A DNA stretch of 64,000 bases from Variovorax flavidus (GTDB lineage Bacteria; Pseudomonadota; Gammaproteobacteria; Burkholderiales; Burkholderiaceae_C): NCBI RefSeq assembly GCF_030317145.1, contig NZ_JASZYE010000001.1, positions 1,612,001 through 1,676,000 of the forward strand, written 5' to 3'. Below the pieces are notes generated by a model. The model had not been told where the DNA came from, did not search any database, and worked only from the letters and a program-made list of their open reading frames with translations. Position 1 is the stretch's first letter. Every line of letters starts with the position of its first letter. Position numbers and translations under genes: made by a program. This document shows, piece by piece, positions 45,564 to 53,719 of this stretch.

Positions 45564-46517
45564 CTACGGTGCTTCGGCGGGCGGATCGTCCTCGCGCCGC
45601 CCCGTGCCCTTCTTGCGCGCACGCGCTTCCTTCTTCGCCTTGCGCTCCGCATCCACGCGCTGCCCGACCGCGAGCCACTCCGCGAACTCGTCCGGCGTCT
45701 CCAGCGTGATGCGGCCCATGTTGCCGCTGCGGAACTCGTGCATCACGATCTCGGCGGCCTTCTGCAGGTTGACCCGGCCCTTGCCCAGCAGCGCGCCGCG
45801 CTTGCGGCCGATGGCTTCCAGCACCTGCTCGTCGCTCAGGCCCTCGATGGGGTCGATCTTGAAGCGCGCCTCCACCAGCCCCGCGTAGTGCCGCTTCAGG
45901 TAGTCGAGCAGTTCGAGCGCAACCTCCTCGTCGTCGAAGGCATTGCGGCCGATGGCACCGCTCGCGGCCAGGTTGTAGCCGCTCTTGGCGACGATGATGC
46001 GCGGCCACAGCATGCCGGGCGTGTCCCACAGGTAGAAGTCGTCGGCCAGCGTGATGCGCTGTTCCAGCTTGGTGATGCCGGCTTCGTCGCCGGTCTTGGC
46101 CTTGCGGCTGCCGGTGAGCGTATTGATCAGCGTGGACTTGCCCACGTTCGGGATGCCGCAGATCAGCACCCGCATCGGCTTGGCCATGCCGCCGCGCAGT
46201 GGCGAGAGCTCGTGGCAGGCGTCGATGAGCTGCCGCGCCGGCGTGGTCTGGCTCGCATCGAGCCCGATGGCGCGCGTGGCCGGCTGCGCGTTGTAGTGCG
46301 CCAGCCAGAGTCCGGTACGTTCCGGATCGGCCAGATCCTGCTTGTTGAGCACCTTGAGCCCGGGCTTGTGGCCGGTGAGGTCGGCCAGCATCGGATTGGC
46401 GCTGGAGCCGGGCAGACGCGCATCGAGCAGCTCGATCACGACGTCGATGTCCTTGATGCGCTCGGCGATGGCCTTCTGGGTCAGATGCATGTGACCGGGG
46501 AACCACTGGATGGCCAT
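45564..46517 (-). CDS. ylqF: Ribosome biogenesis GTPase YlqF (RbgA family)
   Basis: A 317-aa circularly permuted GTPase. The G4 motif NKQDLAD precedes G1 GIPNVGKST, followed by G3 DTPG, the permuted order of the YlqF/YawG group, which acts in late assembly of the 50S subunit. N-terminus MAIQWFPGHMHLTQKAI is characteristic. The C-terminus ends in a basic tail (ERKAKKEARARKKGTGRR). ATG 46517 is the start, since family similarity begins there. Confidence 0.95.
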   Translation of the reverse strand: MAIQWFPGHMHLTQKAIAERIKDIDVVIELLDARLPGSSANPMLADLTGHKPGLKVLNKQDLADPERTGLWLAHYNAQPATRAIGLDASQTTPARQLIDACHELSPLRGGMAKPMRVLICGIPNVGKSTLINTLTGSRKAKTGDEAGITKLEQRITLADDFYLWDTPGMLWPRIIVAKSGYNLAASGAIGRNAFDDEEVALELLDYLKRHYAGLVEARFKIDPIEGLSDEQVLEAIGRKRGALLGKGRVNLQKAAEIVMHEFRSGNMGRITLETPDEFAEWLAVGQRVDAERKAKKEARARKKGTGRREDDPPAEAP

Positions 46518-46579
46518 CGGGATGTCTTTCTCTTTCTGCGGGGGACGACCGTGGATTGTCGCCGGGCCGGAGCAGCGCC

Positions 46580-47476
46580 TCAGGCGCGCAATGCCGGCCG
46601 GTAGCGGCGGCTGCAAGGGATGTGCGTGCCGTCGCGCATGTGCAGGCGCGCATCGCCGCCGTCGAGCGGCTCGATCTCGGCGATGCGGTCCAGATTGGCC
46701 GCGTAGCTGCGGTGCACGCGGGCGTAGCGCGCCGGGTCGAGCTGCGCCAGGAAGTCCGTCAGCGTGGCGCGCAACAGGTAGTCGTGGCCGTTGACGCGCA
46801 GCCCGACGTAGTTGCCCTGGGCCTGCAGCCAATCGATGTCGCTGGCCGCGATGAGGAATTCGCGGCGCAGCTTGCGAACGAGGAAACGATCGGGCCTTGG
46901 CGGCGATTCGGACACATCGGCGGTCCCGGGGTTCCCCGGCAACACCGGTTCCGCGCCGCCTTCGGGCGGATCGAGCACGCGCGCCTCACCCTGCAGGCGA
47001 AGCATGAAAAGCCGGTAGCTCATGATCGCCAGCAGGAACAGCGCGTAGGTCCGCGCGTCCTTCAGGTACTCGTAGGGCCATTGGGCCAGCCAGTCGCCGA
47101 AGTCGTAGCGACTACCGGCCCAGGCATAGACGACCTGCCGCATGCCGACCATCAGCGCCACATGGGCCAGGCTGAAGACCACGCTGCCCAGCACATGCCA
47201 CGCCGCATTGCGCCGCCAGGTCGACCGGTTCAGCGGAAAACGCCGCTCGAAAGCGACGAGGACCGGCACCAGCGCCAGCAGGGCCAGGTGGCTGGAAATC
47301 TCCCAGGTCACCGGCTGCCAGGTCGCCGTGCCGTGCCCTGCGTCTCGCGCGTCGATCACCGCGACCACCGTGGCGAAGGCGGCCTGCACCGAAAGGATCA
47401 GGACCCACAGGCCCGCCTCCACCCATCGCCGGAAGGGCCGATAGCGCTCGAACAGGTTCATCCGGGGCTCGCTCAT
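46580..47476 (-). CDS. Membrane-bound LytTR DNA-binding regulator
   Basis: A 298-aa one-component regulator. Residues about 20-150 form four membrane helices (WVEAGLWVLILSVQAAFATV, LALLALVPVLVAF, WHVLGSVVFSLAHVALMV, YALFLLAIMSY), then a Pro/Glu-rich linker and a C-terminal LytTR domain (residues about 195-298: REFLIAASDIDWLQAQGNYV, YARVHRSYAANLDRIAEIEP). There is no receiver domain, so signals must come through the membrane part. Divergent from an acyltransferase with a shared operator. Chosen start ATG 47476. Confidence 0.88.
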   Translation of the reverse strand: MSEPRMNLFERYRPFRRWVEAGLWVLILSVQAAFATVVAVIDARDAGHGTATWQPVTWEISSHLALLALVPVLVAFERRFPLNRSTWRRNAAWHVLGSVVFSLAHVALMVGMRQVVYAWAGSRYDFGDWLAQWPYEYLKDARTYALFLLAIMSYRLFMLRLQGEARVLDPPEGGAEPVLPGNPGTADVSESPPRPDRFLVRKLRREFLIAASDIDWLQAQGNYVGLRVNGHDYLLRATLTDFLAQLDPARYARVHRSYAANLDRIAEIEPLDGGDARLHMRDGTHIPCSRRYRPALRA

Positions 47477-47514
47477 GCGCGGATTCTCACGAAATCCGGC
47501 GAAAGGGCTGATTT

Positions 47515-47561
47515 TTCGTCCCTCACGGGCGCCGTTCGTCACAAACCGGCCACGCATCGTC
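47515..47561. promoter_or_regulatory. Three phased TCGTC repeats, candidate LytTR operator
   Basis: TTCGTC at 47515-47520, CCGTTCGTC at 47532-47540 and ATCGTC (within CGCATCGTC) at 47556-47561. Start-to-start distances of the six-base cores are 20 and 21 bp, two helical turns, the known geometry of LytTR sites. CCGTTCGTC is the core consensus of AlgR binding sites. The array lies between the LytTR gene and the acyltransferase. Confidence 0.6.
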
Positions 47562-47626
47562 ACTCGGCGGCCCTACTGCCGGGCCGGGCGCCCGACCATG
47601 GCACCGGCGTTCACAAGGAGCATGGC

Positions 47627-48862
47627 ATGACGACGAATCGACGACACGACATCGACGCGCTGCGGGCACTGGCGTTCCTGCTGCTGATCCTCTATCACGT
47701 GGGGATGTACTACGTGGCCGGCTGGCCCTGGCATATCAAGAGCCCGCATGCGGCCGAATGGCTGCGGTGGCCGATGGTGATCGTCAATATCTGGCGGATG
47801 GACCTGGTGTTCCTGGTCTCGGGCGTGGCCTTCGGCTTCCTGAGCCGGGGCATGACGCCGCTGACCCTGATCCGGCAGCGGGCGGTGCGGCTGCTGCTGC
47901 CGCTTGTGTTCGGCATGGCAGTGATCGTGCCCTACCAGGCCTACGCGCAGGGCGTGGCCAACGGGCTGGTCGCGCCAGGCTTCGCGGCCTTCATGGCGCG
48001 CTATCTGATGGGCGGACCGTGGCCCAAAGGGGCATTCGACGGGTCGGACTTTCCCATGACGTGGAACCATCTCTGGTACCTGCCCTATCTTTTTGCCTAC
48101 ACCGCCGTGCTGGCGTTGCTGGCGCCGGTGATGCGATCCGCGCCCATCCTGCGTCTTCGCGGCGCCTTCACGGGGCTTCGTCGCTGGCGGCTGCTCGTGC
48201 TCCCTGCCCTGCCGTTGCTGGTGTTCACGCTTGTGCTGTCGCCGCGTTTTCCCGCCACGCACGACCTGATCCACGACTGGTACTTGCACGCGCTGTACTT
48301 CACGGTATTTCTCTACGGCTACTGGATGGGCGTCGACGAGGGAATCTGGCGCGAACTGGCGCGGCTGCGCCGCTGGTCGCTCGCGCTGGCGGTCGCCTGC
48401 ATTGCCGCCTTCGTCCTGTTGCGCCTGAGCGGCGCCGACGTCCAGGTCGCCGCCTGGGCCACGCGGGTGCTGCGCGCGGCCTATCTGTGGACGGCCATCG
48501 CGGCCATCCTGGGCTTTGCGCACCGTCACCTGAATCGCCCCTGGCCATGGTTGGGATGGGCCAACGAGTCGGTCTACCCGTGGTACATGCTGCACCAGAC
48601 GCTGATCATTGCCGGTGCCGTCGCCCTTGCATCGCTGCGGCTCGGCCCCGTGCTGGAACCCGCCCTGCTGGTCGCGATCACCCTGTTCGGATGCTGGGCA
48701 CTGACGGATGGCCTCATCCGCCGGCTCCGCTGGCTGCGCCCGCTCTTCGGACTCAAGCCAGTCGGCCGTGTGGGCATTCGAACCTCGGCGCCGTTGCCCA
48801 AATGCTTACGTACGCCGGACCGTTATGGGCGCAAAGTAGGGCCTTGGCCATCAGGCAAGTGA
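47627..48862 (+). CDS. Acyltransferase 3 family membrane protein
   Basis: An integral membrane acyltransferase of 411 aa with about ten helices. The opening RRHDIDALRALAFLLLILYH contains the conserved R/H of the OafA/OpgC family, and FLVSGVAFGF is the second family block. Such enzymes acylate glycans, lipids or glucans at the inner membrane. ATG 47627 follows AAGGAG. Divergent from a membrane-bound LytTR gene, probably its regulator. Confidence 0.9.
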   Translation: MTTNRRHDIDALRALAFLLLILYHVGMYYVAGWPWHIKSPHAAEWLRWPMVIVNIWRMDLVFLVSGVAFGFLSRGMTPLTLIRQRAVRLLLPLVFGMAVIVPYQAYAQGVANGLVAPGFAAFMARYLMGGPWPKGAFDGSDFPMTWNHLWYLPYLFAYTAVLALLAPVMRSAPILRLRGAFTGLRRWRLLVLPALPLLVFTLVLSPRFPATHDLIHDWYLHALYFTVFLYGYWMGVDEGIWRELARLRRWSLALAVACIAAFVLLRLSGADVQVAAWATRVLRAAYLWTAIAAILGFAHRHLNRPWPWLGWANESVYPWYMLHQTLIIAGAVALASLRLGPVLEPALLVAITLFGCWALTDGLIRRLRWLRPLFGLKPVGRVGIRTSAPLPKCLRTPDRYGRKVGPWPSGK

Positions 48863-48875
48863 AAGGGGACACAGC

Positions 48876-49235
48876 ATGCAGATTCAGGTCAACACGAGCA
48901 ACGGCATCGAGAACAAGGACACGCTGGAGCGCTGGGCCGACGGCGAATTGAGGCAATGCCTGAGCCGCTTCGTGGCCGAGGTCACCCGGGTGGAGGTCCA
49001 CCTCAGCGACGAGAACCACGGCGCCAGCGGCGCGGCCGACAAGCGCTGCGTGATGGAAGCGCGACTCGCCCATCACCAGCCGCTGGCCGTCACGCAGCAC
49101 GCACCCAACATGGACGAGGCTTTCCGCGGCGCATCCGACAAGCTCAAGCGCGCACTCGACAGCACTCTGGGACGGCTCTACGGCCACCGCAACCGCGATT
49201 CCATTCGCAAGGACGGCGACGCGGTCGTCGAATAG
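48876..49235 (+). CDS. HPF/RaiA-like ribosome-associated protein
   Basis: A 119-aa single-domain protein with the beta-alpha-beta-beta-beta-alpha layout of ribosome hibernation factors (MQIQVNTSNGIENKDTLERW; VTRVEVHLSDENHG; DEAFRGASDKLKRALDSTLG). There is no C-terminal dimerisation domain, so it would be a short form. Start at ATG 48876. Family members silence or protect ribosomes under stress; the sequence is divergent, so a role beyond ribosome binding is possible. Confidence 0.8.
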   Translation: MQIQVNTSNGIENKDTLERWADGELRQCLSRFVAEVTRVEVHLSDENHGASGAADKRCVMEARLAHHQPLAVTQHAPNMDEAFRGASDKLKRALDSTLGRLYGHRNRDSIRKDGDAVVE

Positions 49236-49316
49236 CGCCTTCCTCCACTGATCGGTGTATTGACGGCCTCGGCGCGTGTCGACTACTCTTTTTGCACGAC
49301 GCCGATGCAGTCGCAC

Positions 49317-50027
49317 ATGAAGGGAGTTTCCTTGAATGGAACTCGGTTTCCGCGGGTCCTGGCCCTGCTGCTCCTGACGTGCGGCCTGCTGGGCCCTAGC
49401 CTGGCGGGCAGCATGCGGGGCAAGGTCGTCTTCGGCGGCGCGGCGCCCGCGCAGGCCAAGGTGCCGATCACCATCGACCAGTACCTGTGCGGCAACGAGA
49501 AGCTCGCCGACGACCTCCAGGTTTCCGCGACGCGCGAGATCCGCAACGCGGTGGTGTGGATCGAGAACCCGCCAGCCGGTGCGGTATGGCCGGCGCGGAC
49601 GGAAAAGGTCGAAGTCGATCAGAAGGGCTGCTCATTCGTGCCCCGTATCGTGGTCGTCCCGACGGGCGGCACGGTGGATTTCCTCAACAGCGATCGCCTG
49701 CTTCACAACATTCACGCCACGCCCAAGCGCAACGTCTCGTTCAACCGCACGCAGCCGATGGGCCGGACGATTCCGGTCACCTTCGCCGAGCCGGAGATCG
49801 TGCGCATCAACTGCGACCTGCATTCGTGGATGACGGCGTGGGTGGTGGTTTCTGCGCACCCGTTCTACGCGGTCACCGGTGCGGATGGACGTTTTGCCTT
49901 CGACAACCTGCCGCCGGGCCAGTATCAGTTGCAGATCTGGCAAGAGCGGCTTGGCACGATGCAGGCAACAGTCGCCGTCAGCGACCAGCAGCCCGCGCAA
50001 GTCACTGTAGAGATGAAGGGCCGCTGA
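49317..50027 (+). CDS. Secreted cupredoxin-domain protein with C-terminal beta-sandwich
   Basis: A 236-aa protein with a signal peptide (residues 12-30). Residues about 95-180 form a cupredoxin with type 1 copper ligands: H130 or H133 (LLHNIH), C166, H169 and M172 (NCDLHSWM). The C-terminal 60 residues (GADGRFAFDNLPPGQYQLQIW) are a carboxypeptidase-regulatory-like sandwich. This arrangement occurs in proteins annotated as methylamine-utilisation-like. The ATG at 49317 lacks a good ribosome site; TTG at 49332, 5 nt after GGGAG, is a plausible alternative. Electron transfer in the periplasm is inferred; convergent with the SOR-like gene. Confidence 0.85.
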   Translation: MKGVSLNGTRFPRVLALLLLTCGLLGPSLAGSMRGKVVFGGAAPAQAKVPITIDQYLCGNEKLADDLQVSATREIRNAVVWIENPPAGAVWPARTEKVEVDQKGCSFVPRIVVVPTGGTVDFLNSDRLLHNIHATPKRNVSFNRTQPMGRTIPVTFAEPEIVRINCDLHSWMTAWVVVSAHPFYAVTGADGRFAFDNLPPGQYQLQIWQERLGTMQATVAVSDQQPAQVTVEMKGR

Positions 50028-50031
50028 GACT

Positions 50032-50481
50032 TCAGGGAACGACAGTGATCTTCCTGGAGGACTCCCATGCGGAGGAATGCGTCGGCTCGGCCACCGCGCG
50101 CAAGGCGCCGCCTTCGTCCAGCGCCACGGTGAAGGTCACCGTCGGTGACGAATACACAGGGTGCAGGTAGGCGCGCGCAATCTCCACCGAGTCCTTGTAG
50201 AGCGCGATGTAGCGCACGAAATGCTCCTGCAGCGACGGGTGCTGCGACTCGGCGCCCACGCTCACGGTGACGTTGAACCACGCACCCCGCTTCACGCTGT
50301 CCGGCGCCACGATCTTGGGCGTGTGCTTCGGATCGAAGCCCTTGTGGACCTCCCGGAACTCGGGCGTGAACTGCTGGGCCTGGTCGTCCTGCGCCTGCGC
50401 CGTGACGGCGCAACAGGCCGCCATGAGTCCCAGCAGCATCACGACGGCCGGGCGGGCAGCGTATCGAAAGGACATCGTCAT
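50032..50481 (-). CDS. Secreted superoxide-reductase-like (class II SORL) protein lacking the axial Cys
   Basis: A 149-aa periplasmic protein with a signal peptide (cleavage near AVTAQAQ). It follows the desulfoferrodoxin/neelaredoxin fold: H53 (PKHTPKIV), H81 (SQHPSL), H87 (EHFVRYIAL) and H135 (EPTHSS) match the four His iron ligands. The axial Cys of the usual C-x-x-H motif is replaced by E132. So the equatorial iron site looks intact, but classic superoxide reduction needs the thiolate. The ATG at 50481 follows GAGGAGC. Convergent with the cupredoxin; upstream of it in the same direction is a kinase/receiver pair. Confidence 0.8.
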   Translation of the reverse strand: MTMSFRYAARPAVVMLLGLMAACCAVTAQAQDDQAQQFTPEFREVHKGFDPKHTPKIVAPDSVKRGAWFNVTVSVGAESQHPSLQEHFVRYIALYKDSVEIARAYLHPVYSSPTVTFTVALDEGGALRAVAEPTHSSAWESSRKITVVP

Positions 50482-50501
50482 GCGAGCTCCTCGCTGTGAA
50501 G

Positions 50502-50876
50502 TCAGAGGCCGGGGAGAAACTGCTTCACCATCGCCAGCAGTTCGCTCGGGCTGTAGGGCTTGGCGAGGTAGCTGGAGGCGCCCGCCTGAATCGCCTTCTC
50601 GCGGTCCCCGCTCAGCGCGTACGAGGTGATCACGATGATCGGGATGTGACGCGTCGGTTCTTCGGTGGTCAGCAGCTTCGTGGCATCCAGGCCGGACATC
50701 TTGGGCAGCTGCACGTCCATCAGGATGAGGTCGGGCAGGTGCTGCTGGGCCAGCGCGACGCCGGTCTCGCCATCGGCCGCTTCGAGCAGCTTGCACGCCG
50801 AGCGGCTGAGCAGTTGCCGCACGATCTTGCGGTTGTACTCGTTGTCCTCGACGTAAAGAATCGTGTGCTCGCTCAT
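50502..50876 (-). CDS. Single-domain response regulator (CheY-like receiver)
   Basis: A 124-aa receiver with acidic pocket E10-D11, phospho-acceptor D54 (DLILMDVQLPKMSGLD), and the conserved T/S and Lys (VITSYALSG, AKPYSPSEL). No output domain. Its ATG overlaps the stop of the sensor kinase by 4 bp, so it is the direct partner, likely passing phosphate to another protein. The DivK/CheY-type sequence ends just after the last helix. Confidence 0.93.
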   Translation of the reverse strand: MSEHTILYVEDNEYNRKIVRQLLSRSACKLLEAADGETGVALAQQHLPDLILMDVQLPKMSGLDATKLLTTEEPTRHIPIIVITSYALSGDREKAIQAGASSYLAKPYSPSELLAMVKQFLPGL

Positions 50877-52441
50877 TCGCTCCCCTCGCCCGCGCGCAAT
50901 GGCACGGAAAACATGAAAGTGGAGCCCTGCCCCAGTTCGCTCTCCACCCAGATGCGGCCGCCGAGCCTCTCCACGAACTTCTTCGAGATGCTGAGCCCCA
51001 GACCCGTTCCGCCGAACTCGCGCGTGATGGTCGTATCGACCTGGCGGAACTCCGTGAAGATGTTGTCGAGCTCCTGCTGCGCGATGCCGATGCCGGTGTC
51101 CGCCACGCGGTAGATGAGTTCGCTGCCGCACAGCTCGACCGAGATGTCGACCCGACCCTGCCGCGTGAACTTCAAGGCGTTGCCGGCAAGATTGGTCAGG
51201 CACTGCGTGAGGCGGCCACTGTCGCCATAGGCCACCGGCAGATCGTCCGGCACATGGGCCGTGAACTCGAGGCCCTTCTCGGCCGCGATGGAACGCAGCG
51301 AGGTCCGAACCGTGTTGACGACGTCGCTGACGGAATACTCGCCCAGCGCCAGCTCCATCCGACCGGCTTCGATCTTGGAGAGGTCGAGCACATCGTTGAT
51401 CAGCCGCAGCAGGTTGCGGCCGTTTACCTGGATGTCGGTGAGCGGCTCCTTCAGTTCCTCGGGCACCGTGCCGTAGATCCCGTCGATCATCATTTCACTG
51501 AATCCGAGGATCGCGTTCATCGGCGTGCGCAACTCGTGGCTCATGTTGGCCAGGAATTCCGACTTGGCCTGGCTCGCACGCGAGAGCTGCTCATTCAGGT
51601 CCACGAGCTTCGCGGCCGCTTGCCGCTGTGATTCGTCGAGACGATGCAGTTGCAGGCTCATGTGGTTCATCCGGTCGGCGAGCGCTCCGAATTCGTCACG
51701 GTTGGGAACCGCAATTTTGCGCCCGAAGTTTCCCGCCGCGACATCGCCGAGGAAAACTTGCGCCTCCCGCACCGGCAGGATGAACGACCAGGAGATCACG
51801 AATCCGCACAGCCACGCCAGCAGCACCGCGCTCACGGCGAAGACGGAAGTCAGGATCAGCGACCGCCGGTTGGCGGCGCCGACGCTCTCGCGCAGCCGGG
51901 CCATGCGGTCCTGCTCGACATTGACGAGCTGTCCCATGCGCAGTGCGATCTGCTCGTCGAGCTTCTCCTCGCGCTGGAGCAATTCGGTCGTGATGTTCTC
52001 GAGCTTGCCGTCGCGAATCGCGTTGGCGATGTCGGCCACCACGCCCATGGCATCGTCCTGCGAGGCACGAACCTGGCCGATCAGGCCCTTCTGCCCGGCA
52101 GTCGCGGCGGTGTCCAGCTTGGCCAGCGTTTCATTGAAGCGGTTGTTCTCGCGCAAGATGCGTTCGATGGCGGCTTCGTCCTTCGACAGCAGCGCCAGTG
52201 CGGTGAAGTGCATCTGCCGATCCAGCGCATGCTGGCTTTGCTGCGCCCAGCTGACCCGCTCGTGTGCCTCATCGAGCAGGCGGCTCTGCCCGGTGGTGTT
52301 CACGAGGATCAGCAGGCTCGCGACCGCCATCGCGATGAACAGCAGCGTGATGATGAGAAAGGCGAACAGCAGCTTGGTGTGCACCGAGGCACGAACACGC
52401 GCCACGCCAAGCACCAGCCCAGCGAAGGGTGACCGCTTCAA
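50873..52441 (-). CDS. Membrane sensor histidine kinase with HAMP
   Basis: Kinase of 522 aa. TM1 at about residues 25-50, a helical periplasmic sensor (residues 50-190), TM2 at about 195-218, HAMP (residues about 218-270), coiled coil, HisKA with phospho-acceptor H302 (ANMSHELRTPMNAILGF), and a full HATPase: NALKFT, DTGIGI, GTGLGLSIS. The four-helix periplasmic layout resembles chemoreceptor-type ligand domains. It is an operon with the lone receiver and is divergent from a receiver-cyclase gene. Confidence 0.94.
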   Translation of the reverse strand: MKRSPFAGLVLGVARVRASVHTKLLFAFLIITLLFIAMAVASLLILVNTTGQSRLLDEAHERVSWAQQSQHALDRQMHFTALALLSKDEAAIERILRENNRFNETLAKLDTAATAGQKGLIGQVRASQDDAMGVVADIANAIRDGKLENITTELLQREEKLDEQIALRMGQLVNVEQDRMARLRESVGAANRRSLILTSVFAVSAVLLAWLCGFVISWSFILPVREAQVFLGDVAAGNFGRKIAVPNRDEFGALADRMNHMSLQLHRLDESQRQAAAKLVDLNEQLSRASQAKSEFLANMSHELRTPMNAILGFSEMMIDGIYGTVPEELKEPLTDIQVNGRNLLRLINDVLDLSKIEAGRMELALGEYSVSDVVNTVRTSLRSIAAEKGLEFTAHVPDDLPVAYGDSGRLTQCLTNLAGNALKFTRQGRVDISVELCGSELIYRVADTGIGIAQQELDNIFTEFRQVDTTITREFGGTGLGLSISKKFVERLGGRIWVESELGQGSTFMFSVPLRAGEGSE

Positions 52442-52584
52442 CGCCCGCGTTACAAGCTGTTCGAGTTTGATGGCCAGGCTCCATCAGGGGCCAGGGAGAG
52501 TGCTCCCGCACCACTCGCCATTGGCGTTGCAGCCTTGTGGAACCCCCACGAAGCCGCTACATTTTTTGTCCCGGGAGAACGACG

Positions 52585-53709
52585 ATGAGAACCCCACCAC
52601 GCATCCTCATCGTCGACGACAACGCGACCAACGTCAAGATTCTGCAGGCCAGGCTGGCCAGCGAGGGTTACGAGGTGGTGTCGGCGGCCGACGGCGAAGA
52701 AGGCCTTTCCGCTGCGCGGCAGCTCACGCCGGACCTGATCCTGCTCGACCTGATGATGCCCAAGCTCGGCGGCATCGAGGTGTGCCGGCGCCTGCGCGCC
52801 GACCCTGCCTTCCCCTTCACGCCCATCATCATGGTCACGGCCATGGCGGACCTGAAGGACGTCATCGCGGGCCTCGAAGCCGGTGCCGACGAGTACCTGA
52901 CCAAGCCGGTGGACCATGCCGCGCTCGCCGCGCGCGTGCGTTCGATGCTGCGCATCAAGGACCTGCACGACCGCGTCGAGTCGCTGGTCGACGAGATGAA
53001 GCAGTGGAACGCGTCGCTCGAACGCCGCGTCGCGACACAGGTCTCCGAACTCGAACGGGTCGGCCGGCTGCGGCGCTTCTTCTCGCCGCAGCTCGCCGAG
53101 CTGATCGTCAGCGGCGGTGCCGAGGACCCGCTGCAAAGCCATCGGCGGGAGATCACCGTGGTCTTTCTCGACCTGCGCGGCTTCACCTCCTTTGCCGAGC
53201 GCTCCGAACCCGAGGAGGTGATGGGCGTACTTCGCCAGTACCACGCCGCGACCGGTGAGCTGATCCTCGCGCACGAAGGAACACTGGAGCATTTCAGCGG
53301 GGACGGGATGATGATTTTCTTCAACGACCCGATCCCCATCCCCGACGCTGCAGAGCGCGCGGTGCGGATGTCGCTCGCGATCCGCGAACGCATCGGCTCG
53401 ATCGCCGAGGCCTGGGTCCGACGCGGCTATTCGCTGGGGCTGGGCATCGGTATCGCGCAGGGCTTCGCCACCATCGGCGCCATCGGTTTCGATGGGCGCT
53501 GGGACTATGGGGCGATCGGCACGGTCACGAACCTGGCGGCGCGGTTGTGCGGCGAAGCGTCGGGCAACCAGATCCTGATCTCACGCCCTGTCTATGCGCA
53601 ATTGGAGTCAATGCTCGACGTGGAGCCTCCACAAGCACTCAGCCTGAAGGGGTTTCAGCGCCCCGTCGACTGCTTCAGCGTGCGCGGCATGAAAGCGCCG
53701 ACGCATTGA
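52585..53709 (+). CDS. Response regulator fused to class III adenylate/guanylate cyclase
   Basis: A 374-aa cytoplasmic protein. Residues 1-125 are a receiver with D55 (DLILLDLMMPKLGG); about 125-160 is a coiled coil; about 185-365 is a class III nucleotide cyclase with metal-binding D196 (VVFLDLRGFTSF) and D240 (HFSGDGMMIFF) and a transition-state region WDYGAIGTVTNLAARL. Phosphorylation should control cyclic nucleotide synthesis. Divergent from the hybrid-free kinase, so that kinase is a candidate donor. Whether it makes cAMP or cGMP cannot be decided. Confidence 0.93.
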   Translation: MRTPPRILIVDDNATNVKILQARLASEGYEVVSAADGEEGLSAARQLTPDLILLDLMMPKLGGIEVCRRLRADPAFPFTPIIMVTAMADLKDVIAGLEAGADEYLTKPVDHAALAARVRSMLRIKDLHDRVESLVDEMKQWNASLERRVATQVSELERVGRLRRFFSPQLAELIVSGGAEDPLQSHRREITVVFLDLRGFTSFAERSEPEEVMGVLRQYHAATGELILAHEGTLEHFSGDGMMIFFNDPIPIPDAAERAVRMSLAIRERIGSIAEAWVRRGYSLGLGIGIAQGFATIGAIGFDGRWDYGAIGTVTNLAARLCGEASGNQILISRPVYAQLESMLDVEPPQALSLKGFQRPVDCFSVRGMKAPTH

Positions 53710-53719
53710 AGGCTCGCGG

